A stretch of DNA of 64,000 nucleotides. It comes from an uncultured Lachnospiraceae bacterium (GTDB lineage: Bacteria > Bacillota > Clostridia > Lachnospirales > Lachnospiraceae). The notes beneath the pieces were generated by a model. It was given only the letters and a program-made list of their open reading frames with translations. It did not search any database and had not been told where the DNA came from. This document shows positions 17,418 through 26,492 of the stretch, piece by piece. The stretch spans positions 100,008 to 164,007 of the forward strand of contig CAKRES010000005.1 of assembly GCA_934317845.1 (NCBI GenBank). The letters are read 5' to 3'. The position numbers were made by a program, and so were the translations under genes. How positions within the stretch are numbered: the stretch's first letter is position 1; each line of letters begins with the position of its first letter.

Positions 17418-18728
17418 ATGTCAACCTATACTACACAGATGGATGCTGCAAGAAAAGGCATCCTGACAAAAGAAATGGAAATTGTTGCCAAAAAAGAATA
17501 TATGGAACCGGAGGCATTGCGTGCTCTGGTTGCCGAAGGAAAGGTAGCGATCTGTGCCAACAAGCATCACACCTGCTTAGATCCGGAAGGCGTCGGCAGT
17601 ATGCTTCGCACAAAGATCAATGTCAACCTCGGTGTTTCCCGTGACTGTAAAGATTACGATATTGAAATGCAAAAGGTTATGAGTGCTGTCGAGCTTGGCG
17701 CCGAGGCGATCATGGACTTAAGCAGCCATGGAAACACCCAGCCATTCCGCCAAAAACTCACCAGCGAATGTCCTGCCATGATCGGTACCGTTCCGGTCTA
17801 TGACAGCGTCATCCACTATCAAAGAGACTTAGCAACACTGACTGCCAAGGATTTTGTCGATGTTGTCCGTATGCATGCAGAGGACGGAGTAGATTTTGTT
17901 ACCCTGCATTGCGGTATCACAAGAAAAACGATCGAACAGATCAAAACACACAAACGGAAAATGAACATCGTAAGCCGTGGCGGCAGTCTGGTTTTTGCCT
18001 GGATGAGCATGACCGGGGAGGAAAATCCGTTTTATGAACATTTTGACGAGATCTTAGATATCTGCGAAGAACATGATGTCACGATCTCCTTAGGAGATGC
18101 CTGTCGTCCGGGTTGTTTAGCAGATGCCACGGATGTATGCCAGATTGAAGAGCTGGTTCGTTTAGGAGAGCTGACCAAACGGGCGTGGGCACATAACGTA
18201 CAAGTCATGGTAGAAGGTCCGGGACACGTACCGCTTGATCAGGTAGCTGCCAACATGCAGGTACAAAAGACCATCTGTATGGGTGCACCATTTTATGTAT
18301 TAGGACCATTGGTCACTGACATTGCACCTGGCTACGATCATATTACCAGTGCGATCGGAGGAGCAGTAGCTGCCATGAACGGAGCTGCCTTCCTCTGCTA
18401 TGTTACCCCGGCAGAGCACCTGGCCCTTCCTAATGTAGAAGATGTCAAACAGGGCATCATCGCATCTAAGATCGCTGCACATGCCGCTGATATCGCCAAG
18501 GGTATTCCACACGCCAGAGACATCGACGACAAGATGGCAGATGCCAGACGGGTACTCGACTGGGAAGCACAATATGCCTGCGCGTTAGATCCGGATACTG
18601 CCAGAAGCATCCGAGACAGCCGTCTTCCGGAGGATGATCACAGTGATACCTGTAGTATGTGTGGTAAATTCTGTGCGGTTCGTTCCATGAACAAGGCACT
18701 CAACGATGAATATATTGATATTTTATAA
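17418..18728 (+). CDS. thiC: Phosphomethylpyrimidine synthase ThiC
   Basis: Radical SAM enzyme that rearranges aminoimidazole ribotide to hydroxymethylpyrimidine phosphate for thiamine synthesis. It has 436 residues, the compact form. Recognisable blocks are [56 protein letters not shown] and [15 protein letters not shown]. The C-terminal cluster motif is CSMCGKFC. Its CX2CX3C spacing is one residue shorter than the CX2CX4C usually quoted for ThiC, perhaps a lineage trait. ATG 17418 follows AAGGAGG. No other thi gene is nearby. Confidence 0.95.
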   Translation: MSTYTTQMDAARKGILTKEMEIVAKKEYMEPEALRALVAEGKVAICANKHHTCLDPEGVGSMLRTKINVNLGVSRDCKDYDIEMQKVMSAVELGAEAIMDLSSHGNTQPFRQKLTSECPAMIGTVPVYDSVIHYQRDLATLTAKDFVDVVRMHAEDGVDFVTLHCGITRKTIEQIKTHKRKMNIVSRGGSLVFAWMSMTGEENPFYEHFDEILDICEEHDVTISLGDACRPGCLADATDVCQIEELVRLGELTKRAWAHNVQVMVEGPGHVPLDQVAANMQVQKTICMGAPFYVLGPLVTDIAPGYDHITSAIGGAVAAMNGAAFLCYVTPAEHLALPNVEDVKQGIIASKIAAHAADIAKGIPHARDIDDKMADARRVLDWEAQYACALDPDTARSIRDSRLPEDDHSDTCSMCGKFCAVRSMNKALNDEYIDIL

Positions 18729-18734
18729 TCACCA

Positions 18735-18776
18735 CAAAAAATAGACATTAGATCTTCTTCTAATGTCTATTTTTTA
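18735..18776. terminator. Bidirectional terminator between thiC and the HPt gene
   Basis: Perfect 13-bp arms AATAGACATTAGA and TCTAATGTCTATT are followed by TTTTATT on the plus strand and by a T-run on the minus strand. It serves the convergent thiC and HPt genes. Confidence 0.9.
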
Positions 18777-19163
18777 TTACTGTAATATTTCTTCCATTCC
18801 ACGAAGCACTTCTTCCAAATGCGCCATCATCACCGGGTGCTTCTCTGTAATAACGTCTATTTTTCCATCCTTACTGGCATATTCAAGTTCCTTCGCCTGC
18901 TCACTCAGATCACATAAACCGATCATCAGTGCCGTACTTTTTAATCCATGCACCCGGATACGGTAATTTTTATAATCCTGTGCCTCGTAATCGTTCTTTA
19001 GTGTCTCATAACGCTCCCAATCCAAAAAACCATGCAGAATTTCCACATATAATACCATGTCATTGCCACAGTAGTTCATTCCCTTTTCCAGTTGTATTTC
19101 AGGAAAACGAAGCTTTATCTGTCTTAAAATACCAGGCAACTCTTTTCTCATTTTGTTATCCAT
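18777..19163 (-). CDS. Stand-alone HPt phosphotransfer protein
   Basis: Histidine phosphotransfer domain of 128 residues, all helical by composition, with the phospho-accepting His72 in the motif RVHGLKSTA. It should carry phosphoryl groups between a receiver and another protein. It is the last gene of an operon with the giant hybrid kinase, which already carries its own HPt domain (HVHAIKS-type motif at His1436), so a second branch of phosphotransfer is implied. The partner response regulator is not in the window unless it is the kinase's own receiver. Confidence 0.8.
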   Translation of the reverse strand: MDNKMRKELPGILRQIKLRFPEIQLEKGMNYCGNDMVLYVEILHGFLDWERYETLKNDYEAQDYKNYRIRVHGLKSTALMIGLCDLSEQAKELEYASKDGKIDVITEKHPVMMAHLEEVLRGMEEILQ

Positions 19164-19177
19164 ACGTTTCTCCCATG

Positions 19178-19690
19178 CTATGCTTCAAAAACCTGTCTGA
19201 TGCTGTCATAATGCAGGAAAATACCTTCCTTCGCAAACGCCTTGATCTCATCCAGTGTCGCAAGCATAAAACCATCGGTTTCTTCCACCTGCGGAGTAAC
19301 ATCAGATTCCTCAAAATCCAGTGTAAAACGATAGACATCTACAAAGTAGTTGTCTCCCTTTCCGGGATTCTCTCTGTGGTAGGTAAACTGATACCCTCCC
19401 TCTGCATTGCTTACGTCAAGTCCGGTCTCTTCCTTTACCTCACGAAGCACTGCTTCCTTTGACTCTTCTCCTGCCATACAGGCACCTCCGGACACTTCCC
19501 ACCAGCCGGGAGCCCACTGCTTCGTCTTGATCCGTTTCGTGATCAGATATTTGCCATCAGAGCGTCGTACCACACCAAGTACTGTCAAATGATATTCGTC
19601 ATCTGCCAGACACCAGTCATTGCGCTTCATCGTACGCCCTGTTTTTTTCTTATTCTTATCATAAATATCCCAATATTCTACCTTTTCCAT
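19178..19690 (-). CDS. NUDIX hydrolase
   Basis: Hydrolase of nucleoside-diphosphate-linked substrates, 170 residues. The Nudix box GX5EX7REUXEEXGU is complete in GACMAGEESKEAVLREV-KEETGLD. The N-terminal YWDIYDKNKKKTGRTMKR resembles the isopentenyl-diphosphate isomerase-like branch of NUDIX proteins. It lies between a hybrid kinase and an HPt protein with gaps of 19 and 14 bp, so it is likely co-transcribed with a signalling pathway. The true substrate is unknown. Confidence 0.9.
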   Translation of the reverse strand: MEKVEYWDIYDKNKKKTGRTMKRNDWCLADDEYHLTVLGVVRRSDGKYLITKRIKTKQWAPGWWEVSGGACMAGEESKEAVLREVKEETGLDVSNAEGGYQFTYHRENPGKGDNYFVDVYRFTLDFEESDVTPQVEETDGFMLATLDEIKAFAKEGIFLHYDSIRQVFEA

Positions 19691-19709
19691 GTATGTGATT
19701 CCTTCTTTC

Positions 19710-22700
19710 CTATTTTTTCATAAAATGCCTGATCTCGTCCACCAGCATGCTGTAATGCCGGAGAAACGATTCATGATGTTTCTCAATAAAAGCAAGATCC
19801 TCTCGCTTTCCTGCCTGCTCCAATGCATAGGCTTCTTCTGCCAGCACATCCGCTCCAATATATCTGCAATTACTCTTGATCGCATGTACCAGTATCTTAT
19901 AATTCTTACAGTCCCCTTGCTGCAGATAAGAGGTCAGTTTTCCTGTCTTTTCCTCTACCTCTTCCACATACATATCCAGTATATCATAAAATCCGGCAAT
20001 GTCACCCATTGCATATAATTCAATTGCATCCGGCTGCAAATCGTGCTGTGCCATAAACAAAAGCAACTTCTCTTTTCGGTCATCTTCCTGCTCTGCTTCA
20101 ACTGTTTGCGTTATTGTTTCCTGTTTTTCCTCGTTTCTTCGTTTACCTGCATAATATTTCAGAAAATGTGCAAGGACACGATCTAATTCCGCCTGGTCCA
20201 AAGGCTTACTTAAATAATCATCAAATCCCTCTTCCCGGTACATTGCCTCTGCTCCCCGGATCGCATTTGCTGTCATGACCACTACCGGAGCCGCCTGTTG
20301 ATGATAGCTCTTTAACCGATGGAGTGTTTCAATGCCGTCCATATTCGGCATCATGTGATCCAGAAAGATCAGATCAAAATGTTGTTCCCGGCAAAGCTCC
20401 AAACAACCTTCCCCACTGTCTGTCGTGGTTACTGTGATCTCATACTCTTCCAGTAATCCCTTTGCCACCTTCAGATTCATTGCATTGTCATCTACCACCA
20501 GTACTCTGGCATCTTTATATATTGCTATATCTTCCCTGTGCTGCCGCTCTTTTTCTGCCAGCTGTTTTCTTGCCTCTTTAATCGTGATGGAATCCTTGGC
20601 AATCTGCTGCCGGATACGCACAGTAAAACAAGTTCCCTTTCCGTATTCGCTGTTTACCACAATAGATCCATCCATTAAATCTACCAGTTGTTTTACGATC
20701 GAAAGTCCCAGACCGGTTCCCTCGATCACATGCACCGTCTGACTTTCTACCCGTTCAAATGCCTCAAACAAATGCGCCTGATCTTCTTCTTTGATCCCAC
20801 ACCCGGTATCTCTGATCTGAAAACAGTAATCACCTTCCCCCTCATATTGAAGAGAACAGGTAATGCTTCCCTCACTCGTAAACTTCAGTGCATTGTTTAG
20901 CAGGTTAATTAAAATCTGCCGGATACGTATTTCATCTCCGATGACCTGATCCGGAATATCTTCTGCAATCTCTGTCTTTAATACGACCGGCTTTCCCCCC
21001 AGTTGGCTCCGGATGATCGTAAGCACCTCATGTAACATATCATACAAGGAATATGGAGCTGTGACAAGTTTCATTTTCCCGGATTCAATCTTAGAAAAAT
21101 CCAGAATGTCATTCACGATGCCGAGCAACTGATTGCTGGAATCCAAAATATCCTGCATATCCTGTTTGAGCTGCGGATCGGTTTCTTTTTTCAGTGCCAT
21201 ATGGCTGATCCCGATAATGGCATTCATCGGTGTCCGGATCTCATGTGACATGTTTGCCAGGAACTGGCTCTTGGCTTTGTTTGCCTGTTCTGCCTCATCT
21301 CTTGCAAGCTGGATCTGCTCGTACTGTCCCCGGATGATCGCAAGATTTCCGGCTCTGGAAAATCCCCATGTGACAAATGCCACCAGCGACAGAACGATAC
21401 AGATCAGATATGCCCGAAACAATAAGGATTCATAAAACTTCCGTTCCTTCACAAAAGTACATTTCAACTCATTTAACGGCTCCATCGTTGTTTCATCCAG
21501 CACCTGAAACATAAAAGTATAGCTTCCGCTGGAGAGATTGGTATAAACCAACTTATCAAAATCTTTAAAACGAACTGTGATCGGATCCTTATCTACTCCT
21601 TCCAGATAATACCGCACATACGGATTGTTCAATGTATAATCAAGCACAACAGGATTAAGCACCAGACGTCCTTCTGCTTTTTGCAGCCGATACGTTCCGT
21701 TTGTATCCGGTGTGATCTTTTTGTTCCCGCTTAACACACTATTCATGGAAAGACGGTATTCTCCCTGATAGCTTTCAGTATTGTCGGCATCAATTTTCAA
21801 CACGCAGGAGGAACAGGAAAGGTACAGACATCCCTTTTTCGATACAGCATTCCATGAATTCGCCGTAATACTGCTGTTTAAGCCTTCTTTAGAACCAAGC
21901 AGACGATATGCCAGTGTTTCTTCATCCTTTAACAGCTCTTCCTTTTTTACAATATAAATACCTGCGCTTGATAAGATCCAATAAGTATCATAGGGCATCT
22001 CGATCGCATCCAGGTTATTAGAATATGGGAAATTCTTAATTGCGCGAATTTTTCCCCCTCCGTCCAGATAACAAAGCGAATTCCCCGTTACGATCAAAAA
22101 TCCATCCTCGCACGATGTCATCCGAAGAATGATCTGCGATGTCAGTCCATCCTCCAGCTTATAGCAATCCTTGATCTCCCCATTTTCAATCACGAAAATG
22201 CCATCGCCATCACTTCCGGCAAGCAGCTTATGATCCGCAGTTTCCTGCAGTGACAAGATCTGCGGATTGGTCAGTCCGTCTTCTTTCCCCAGCGTACCAA
22301 CTACCTTACCATTGTGAAGAAATGTAATTCCGGTACTGCTTGCAGCAACGATCGTTTTATCCGTCATTTCAAAGGTGGAACGAAAACTGTTTCCCTTTGT
22401 ACCACTTTTTTCCTGATTATAACTGGTAACGGTACCGTCCTTTGACACACAAAGCAGCCCCTCCGGTCCAAATGTGGAAAGCCAGAGCTGCTCCTTACTG
22501 TCTTTCATCAGACAACGAATGCGAATACCTTTCAGACGTTTTGTCAGTTTATTTTCCACTGCCTTTCCCGTTTTTTCATTGATGAGCAGCAAGCCATTGT
22601 CTGTAGCAACATAAAGCTGGTCCTGGTATAGGCAGGTAGCGTTGACGACCTCGTCCGGGAGTCCGGCATTGTGTGTCACATCCACAAAGCTGTTTTTCAT

Positions 22701-24191
22701 CAGCACCATTGTTCCCAGTCTGGAAGATGCAAACCAGTAGTTGCCCTCATAATCTTCTACCATTTTCTCCACAGAAGAATTAAAGGAAAGTCCTGTAATA
22801 GCTGCCACCTTACTTTTTTTCTGCAGATAACCAATACCGCTGTCCGCACAAAACCAGATCGTTCCCGCATGATCCGCACAAATATTCTTAATGTAAGACA
22901 ACGTACCTGTAGCAATTGTTTTACTTTTCGTTAAGTTTTGTCCATCCCAGCAAAGCACCTCTATCTGGTTGCTATTTGTCCCGGCATAAAATGTATTTTC
23001 TGATACCTGGTATAGACACGTGTAGCGTTTTGTTTCATCCTGTGGTTTCATCTTTTGAAGTCTGCCCTCACGAAGCCAGAAAAGTGTTCCCTCATTTGCA
23101 ACACCAAACAAGGTATCATCTGCGTACTTTACATGCATCACATAGGAAATGCTTAATAGTGCCGGCATTGTTTCTACGCTCCGATCCGGATGAAGCACTG
23201 CTGTTTCTCCGGTTGTTCCAATATAAATAGTACCATCCGGTGCTTCTGCAAAAGAGCGCACAGAGTTGACCGGAAGGCCTTCTTTGATCGTAACAGCAAA
23301 AAAAGAACCATCCTCATAAATCTGTACACCGGAGTCATTGGTTCCCACAAGCAGTCTTCCTTTCTGGTCGACATAAAGGCAGGTGACATTCGTAATGTTC
23401 TGCTCTTTCCCCATCCGTTCAAACGATTTACCATCGTAACGGTATAGTCCGGCGTATGCACCGATCCAGATGTAACCGTCCTTCGTTTCTACGATATCAT
23501 TGGCTTCTGATGATGCCATTTTATTCTCATTATTAAAAACCTGCTCCACATAATCTACCCCGGATATGCTCACCGCTTTTACCCCGGTCATTCCAGAGCA
23601 TCCTGCCAACACAAAAACAATCAATACAACATGCTTCCACATGCTTTTATAATTTTTGTGTTGTCTGATCCGGATCAATCCAAACAGGAAAAGAAGTGTC
23701 AGCATCTTATCCGGAATATCGACAAATGCCTGTCCCAACACCGTGCATACTGTAGACGGAACGGAATCATCCTGCAACATTTCCCGAAGTGCATCTCCCC
23801 ACAGATTGCCAATACTGCCTTCATACAAGATCAGATCCAGAGGAACACAGACACAGGTTACTGTCGTTCCCACTATCAAGCTTCCTACCAGCACCGTATA
23901 AAGCTCTTCAAACACATTTCGCTTATACAATATGCCAACAAGCAGTCCGATCCATGCGGATACTGCAGTATAATGAATGGAGCTGGCATCAAAAAGCAGA
24001 AAACTGATATTTGACAAGGCACCTGTCACTGCTCCACCAACCGGACCTAATGCGCAGGCGGCCACACATGTTCCCAAAGTATCCATCCAAAAAGGGAGTC
24101 TTACCACCGCTGCAAGGTATTTTCCAGTCATATTCAAAAGGATGGCGATCAGTATCACTCCAAAAATATATAAGATTTTTTTCTGTTTCAT
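19710..24191 (-). CDS. Giant hybrid sensor kinase: membrane domain, propeller, kinase, receiver, HPt
   Basis: Signal-transducing kinase of 1493 residues. Residues 1-205 form about five or six membrane segments with a look of ECF-transporter S components (FWMDTLGTCVAACALGPVGG). From about 215 to 800 a repeat-rich beta-propeller (two-component regulator type, DGYIWIGAYAGLYRYDGKSF) is followed by a Y_Y_Y-type domain. A membrane segment lies near 930. The HisKA domain has His983 (NMSHEIRTP), followed by the ATPase domain (GTGLGLSIVKQLVDLM), a receiver with Asp1278, and an HPt domain with His1436. Unlike the HTCS sensors of Bacteroides it has no AraC output. The NUDIX and HPt genes follow in the operon. 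Confidence 0.9.
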   Translation of the reverse strand: MKQKKILYIFGVILIAILLNMTGKYLAAVVRLPFWMDTLGTCVAACALGPVGGAVTGALSNISFLLFDASSIHYTAVSAWIGLLVGILYKRNVFEELYTVLVGSLIVGTTVTCVCVPLDLILYEGSIGNLWGDALREMLQDDSVPSTVCTVLGQAFVDIPDKMLTLLFLFGLIRIRQHKNYKSMWKHVVLIVFVLAGCSGMTGVKAVSISGVDYVEQVFNNENKMASSEANDIVETKDGYIWIGAYAGLYRYDGKSFERMGKEQNITNVTCLYVDQKGRLLVGTNDSGVQIYEDGSFFAVTIKEGLPVNSVRSFAEAPDGTIYIGTTGETAVLHPDRSVETMPALLSISYVMHVKYADDTLFGVANEGTLFWLREGRLQKMKPQDETKRYTCLYQVSENTFYAGTNSNQIEVLCWDGQNLTKSKTIATGTLSYIKNICADHAGTIWFCADSGIGYLQKKSKVAAITGLSFNSSVEKMVEDYEGNYWFASSRLGTMVLMKNSFVDVTHNAGLPDEVVNATCLYQDQLYVATDNGLLLINEKTGKAVENKLTKRLKGIRIRCLMKDSKEQLWLSTFGPEGLLCVSKDGTVTSYNQEKSGTKGNSFRSTFEMTDKTIVAASSTGITFLHNGKVVGTLGKEDGLTNPQILSLQETADHKLLAGSDGDGIFVIENGEIKDCYKLEDGLTSQIILRMTSCEDGFLIVTGNSLCYLDGGGKIRAIKNFPYSNNLDAIEMPYDTYWILSSAGIYIVKKEELLKDEETLAYRLLGSKEGLNSSITANSWNAVSKKGCLYLSCSSCVLKIDADNTESYQGEYRLSMNSVLSGNKKITPDTNGTYRLQKAEGRLVLNPVVLDYTLNNPYVRYYLEGVDKDPITVRFKDFDKLVYTNLSSGSYTFMFQVLDETTMEPLNELKCTFVKERKFYESLLFRAYLICIVLSLVAFVTWGFSRAGNLAIIRGQYEQIQLARDEAEQANKAKSQFLANMSHEIRTPMNAIIGISHMALKKETDPQLKQDMQDILDSSNQLLGIVNDILDFSKIESGKMKLVTAPYSLYDMLHEVLTIIRSQLGGKPVVLKTEIAEDIPDQVIGDEIRIRQILINLLNNALKFTSEGSITCSLQYEGEGDYCFQIRDTGCGIKEEDQAHLFEAFERVESQTVHVIEGTGLGLSIVKQLVDLMDGSIVVNSEYGKGTCFTVRIRQQIAKDSITIKEARKQLAEKERQHREDIAIYKDARVLVVDDNAMNLKVAKGLLEEYEITVTTTDSGEGCLELCREQHFDLIFLDHMMPNMDGIETLHRLKSYHQQAAPVVVMTANAIRGAEAMYREEGFDDYLSKPLDQAELDRVLAHFLKYYAGKRRNEEKQETITQTVEAEQEDDRKEKLLLFMAQHDLQPDAIELYAMGDIAGFYDILDMYVEEVEEKTGKLTSYLQQGDCKNYKILVHAIKSNCRYIGADVLAEEAYALEQAGKREDLAFIEKHHESFLRHYSMLVDEIRHFMKK

Positions 24192-24292
24192 CTTTTTCTG
24201 CCTCTCTGATGCTTGTCTATATTTTTATATTTTCTTTTCTACCATATTACCATATTCTATTTCATTTCGCCATCTTATGATGTATTTTACAT

Positions 24293-24326
24293 AAAAAAAA
24301 GGTTTTACCCTTCAAGGCAAAACCTC
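24293..24326 (-). terminator. Terminator of the KdpDE-like operon
   Basis: Minus-strand arms AGGTTTT and AAAACCT with inner CC/GG pairs, followed by eight T. It lies 17 bases past the stop of the 44-residue membrane protein. Confidence 0.85.
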
Positions 24327-24342
24327 CTGTTTTTGAATCATT

Positions 24343-24477
24343 TTATTTTTCTTCGTCTTTTCCGGCGGCGGATTCATCTTTTTGATCCTTTTTTAGTCCT
24401 ACATTTTCCATAACAAAACCAACAATAAAGGCACCTGCTACGACTGCCACCATGATCCACACTAAAATATTACCCAT
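24343..24477 (-). CDS. Small single-pass membrane protein, 44 residues
   Basis: ATG 24477 lies behind GGAAAGG and reads MGNILVWIMVAVVAGAFIVG, a single hydrophobic helix, then a charged tail of Lys, Asp and Glu residues ending EEK. It is 16 bp downstream of the response regulator and ahead of the operon terminator, so it is probably part of the KdpDE-like operon. KdpF is also a tiny membrane protein, but it accompanies KdpABC, which is absent. A role as a sensor-kinase modulator is possible but not shown. Confidence 0.6.
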   Translation of the reverse strand: MGNILVWIMVAVVAGAFIVGFVMENVGLKKDQKDESAAGKDEEK

Positions 24478-24493
24478 TTTTTCACCTTTCCTT

Positions 24494-25201
24494 TTACTCT
24501 GTTTCTCCTTCTTCCCTCATACGATACCCAACTCCAAGTTCATTTAAAATATAGCGGTATTCTCCAGGATGTTCTCCAAATTTCTTTCGGATATTTGCCA
24601 TATTGACCTGCAGCTTTTTGATACTGCCGGAATCTGAATAGCCCCAGATTTTTTTGATGATCTCACTATATGTAAGTACCTTTCCGGCATGAATGGATAA
24701 CAATTCAACAATATTATATTCCGTTTGCGTCAGACGGATCTCTTCCCCCTTGATCCGTACCTGTCTGGAATCATATTTGAGTACCAGATCCTCCAGTTGA
24801 AACTCATTTCCCGTTTTGGGAGCAATCCCCTGAAAACGGTTGATCCGTAATGCCGCCCGCACTCTCGCCAGCAGCTCACTTGTTCCAAACGGTTTTGTCA
24901 CATAATCATTCGCACCATAATCCAGTGCCTGCACCTTGTCTTTTTCATCACTTCTGGCAGATAATACAATGATCGGAGTATCAAATTCCGTTCGGATCTT
25001 TTTGATCACTTCCACTCCATCCATATCCGGAAGTCCCAGATCCAAAAGTACCAGATCCGGATGATGAGAATAATACATCGTCATTCCGGACGTGGCATTT
25101 TCTGCAAAAAAGATCTGATACCCATTATTTTCAAATACCATTTTCATAAAATTGCAGATGTTTTTTTCATCTTCCACAACCAGAATTTTGTCACGATTCA
25201 T
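24494..25201 (-). CDS. OmpR-family response regulator, KdpE-like
   Basis: DNA-binding response regulator of 235 residues. The receiver domain (1-120) has acidic residues in VVEDE, the phospho-accepting Asp54 in LVLLDLGLPDMDG, and Lys in YVTKPF. The winged-helix domain (about 130-230) ends in the OmpR-type LGVGYRM. It overlaps the upstream kinase by 11 bp, indicating coupled translation. Resemblance to KdpE comes mainly from the partner's DUF4118 membrane domain. No kdpABC genes are visible, so the regulon is unknown. Confidence 0.9.
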   Translation of the reverse strand: MNRDKILVVEDEKNICNFMKMVFENNGYQIFFAENATSGMTMYYSHHPDLVLLDLGLPDMDGVEVIKKIRTEFDTPIIVLSARSDEKDKVQALDYGANDYVTKPFGTSELLARVRAALRINRFQGIAPKTGNEFQLEDLVLKYDSRQVRIKGEEIRLTQTEYNIVELLSIHAGKVLTYSEIIKKIWGYSDSGSIKKLQVNMANIRKKFGEHPGEYRYILNELGVGYRMREEGETE

Positions 25202-26246
25202 CCTCTGTCACCTCCCTGTCTAATGTAAATCGAAAACAACAACCCCCTTCTTTTCCATTTTCCGCCATGATCTCACCGCCATGTGCTTTGATAATAGAGG
25301 CACAAACTGCAAGTCCGATACCCATACTGCGTTTCTGATGATCAACCGGAGCTTTTCCTACCTCAAAATAATCTTTAAAAAGACCCGGAAGACGGGAGGA
25401 ATCAATTCCACATCCATCATCCTTCACTTCAAAGATTACCTTCGTCGGACGCGCTGTCACCTGAAGAATAAGCATAGTCATTCCTTTGGCATGCAATACT
25501 GCATTTTCCAAAAGATTCATCAGAACCTGTTCGATCAAAAGTGCATCCATTAAGACGCTGACATACTCGTCCGGCATTTTTACAACTACCTTTTGTCCAG
25601 GATACTGCTTCTTAAATTTGATCAAAACAGAGTCGATCAGCTCCTCCAGGGAAGTAGGTGATTTTGCAATATTTACCTTTGCATTGTCAATCCGCGTGAT
25701 CGATAAGATATTTTCCACCATTTTCATCAGCCAGTTGGCATCTTCCTTAATATCACTGACAAGCTGGAGTTTTTGCTGATCCGAAAGCTGGTCATAATTT
25801 TCACAGATCGCTGTGCTTGAACCATAGATCGTTGTGAGCGGCGTACGCAGATCGTGCGATACTGCACGTAAAAGATTCCCCCGCATTTTTTCCTTCTCAC
25901 TCTCCGCCCGCATACGTTCCTGTTGCTTTAACTGTGAAGTCAGAGCACTGGTCATAAATGTGATCGCTAACATAATGATCGCGGAGATCACATTTTCCGG
26001 AATGCTAAAATTGAAAGCAAAGTAAGGAAAAGAAAAAGCATAATTTAATGCAAGCACACTTACTAAGGATGCCACCAATCCATAAACATATCCTGTTGTC
26101 ATGCGTGATACTATAAATACTGCGAGTGCCATCACTGCCGTCACAAGTGATGAGGCTTTAAAAAAGCGTTCTATGATCAAACACACACTATAACATGCAA
26201 CTAATACACCAGCGGTTTTGATCGTATCTTTCAGTTTGTCTTTCAT
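25191..26246 (-). CDS. DUF4118 sensor histidine kinase, KdpD-like C-terminal half
   Basis: Membrane sensor kinase of 351 residues. The KdpD-type four-helix membrane domain (DUF4118) spans about residues 10-105, with the typical NYAFSFPYFAFNF segment. HisKA follows with His131 (AVSHDLRTPLTTIYG), then the ATPase domain with N, DDGCGID and GIGLAV boxes. It lacks the N-terminal KdpD and USP domains of full-length KdpD. ATG 26246 with AGGAGG was chosen over an in-frame start 13 codons upstream. It pairs with the response regulator downstream. Confidence 0.88.
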   Translation of the reverse strand: MKDKLKDTIKTAGVLVACYSVCLIIERFFKASSLVTAVMALAVFIVSRMTTGYVYGLVASLVSVLALNYAFSFPYFAFNFSIPENVISAIIMLAITFMTSALTSQLKQQERMRAESEKEKMRGNLLRAVSHDLRTPLTTIYGSSTAICENYDQLSDQQKLQLVSDIKEDANWLMKMVENILSITRIDNAKVNIAKSPTSLEELIDSVLIKFKKQYPGQKVVVKMPDEYVSVLMDALLIEQVLMNLLENAVLHAKGMTMLILQVTARPTKVIFEVKDDGCGIDSSRLPGLFKDYFEVGKAPVDHQKRSMGIGLAVCASIIKAHGGEIMAENGKEGGCCFRFTLDREVTEDES

Positions 26247-26402
26247 TGTTTCCTCCTGATACACATTATACATATTCTTAAGCAAAGAGTCAGTTAAGAA
26301 GCCCTGCCTCTTAAAACCTTAGTCTATTACGCATAAATTGTCAATTCGCATGCTTTCTTCCTATATGCAGATATGTTCACAATTTTTTCACATATAAAAA
26401 TA

Positions 26403-26431
26403 TTGACTAACGGTCATTTTAGTTGTAGGAT
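26403..26431 (+). promoter_or_regulatory. Promoter of the MMPL operon
   Basis: TTGACT (26403-26408) and TAGGAT (26426-26431) are 17 bp apart. Transcription would begin near 26438, about 55 bases before the MMPL start. Confidence 0.65.
26404..26416. promoter_or_regulatory. Candidate TetR operator 1
   Basis: TGACTAACGGTCA has TGAC/GTCA half-sites and covers the -35 hexamer, a position where a repressor would block polymerase. The TetR gene ending this gene set (31310-31906) is the obvious candidate. The adjacent GGTCATTTT is mirrored by AAAATGACC next to operator 2. Confidence 0.55.
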
Positions 26432-26446
26432 ATGGGCGAAAGAAAA

Positions 26447-26459
26447 TGACCATTGTTCA
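26447..26459. promoter_or_regulatory. Candidate TetR operator 2
   Basis: TGACCATTGTTCA lies just downstream of the predicted transcription start. It shares the half-site with operator 1 in inverted order, which would fit two bound dimers bracketing the promoter. Confidence 0.5.
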
Positions 26460-26492
26460 TTTTTGAAATATAAATAAAAAGGAGGAACTCTT

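Noticed and set aside
24343..24477. kdpF for the 44-residue membrane peptide
   Set aside because: No kdpA, kdpB or kdpC is present, and the charged tail is not like KdpF.
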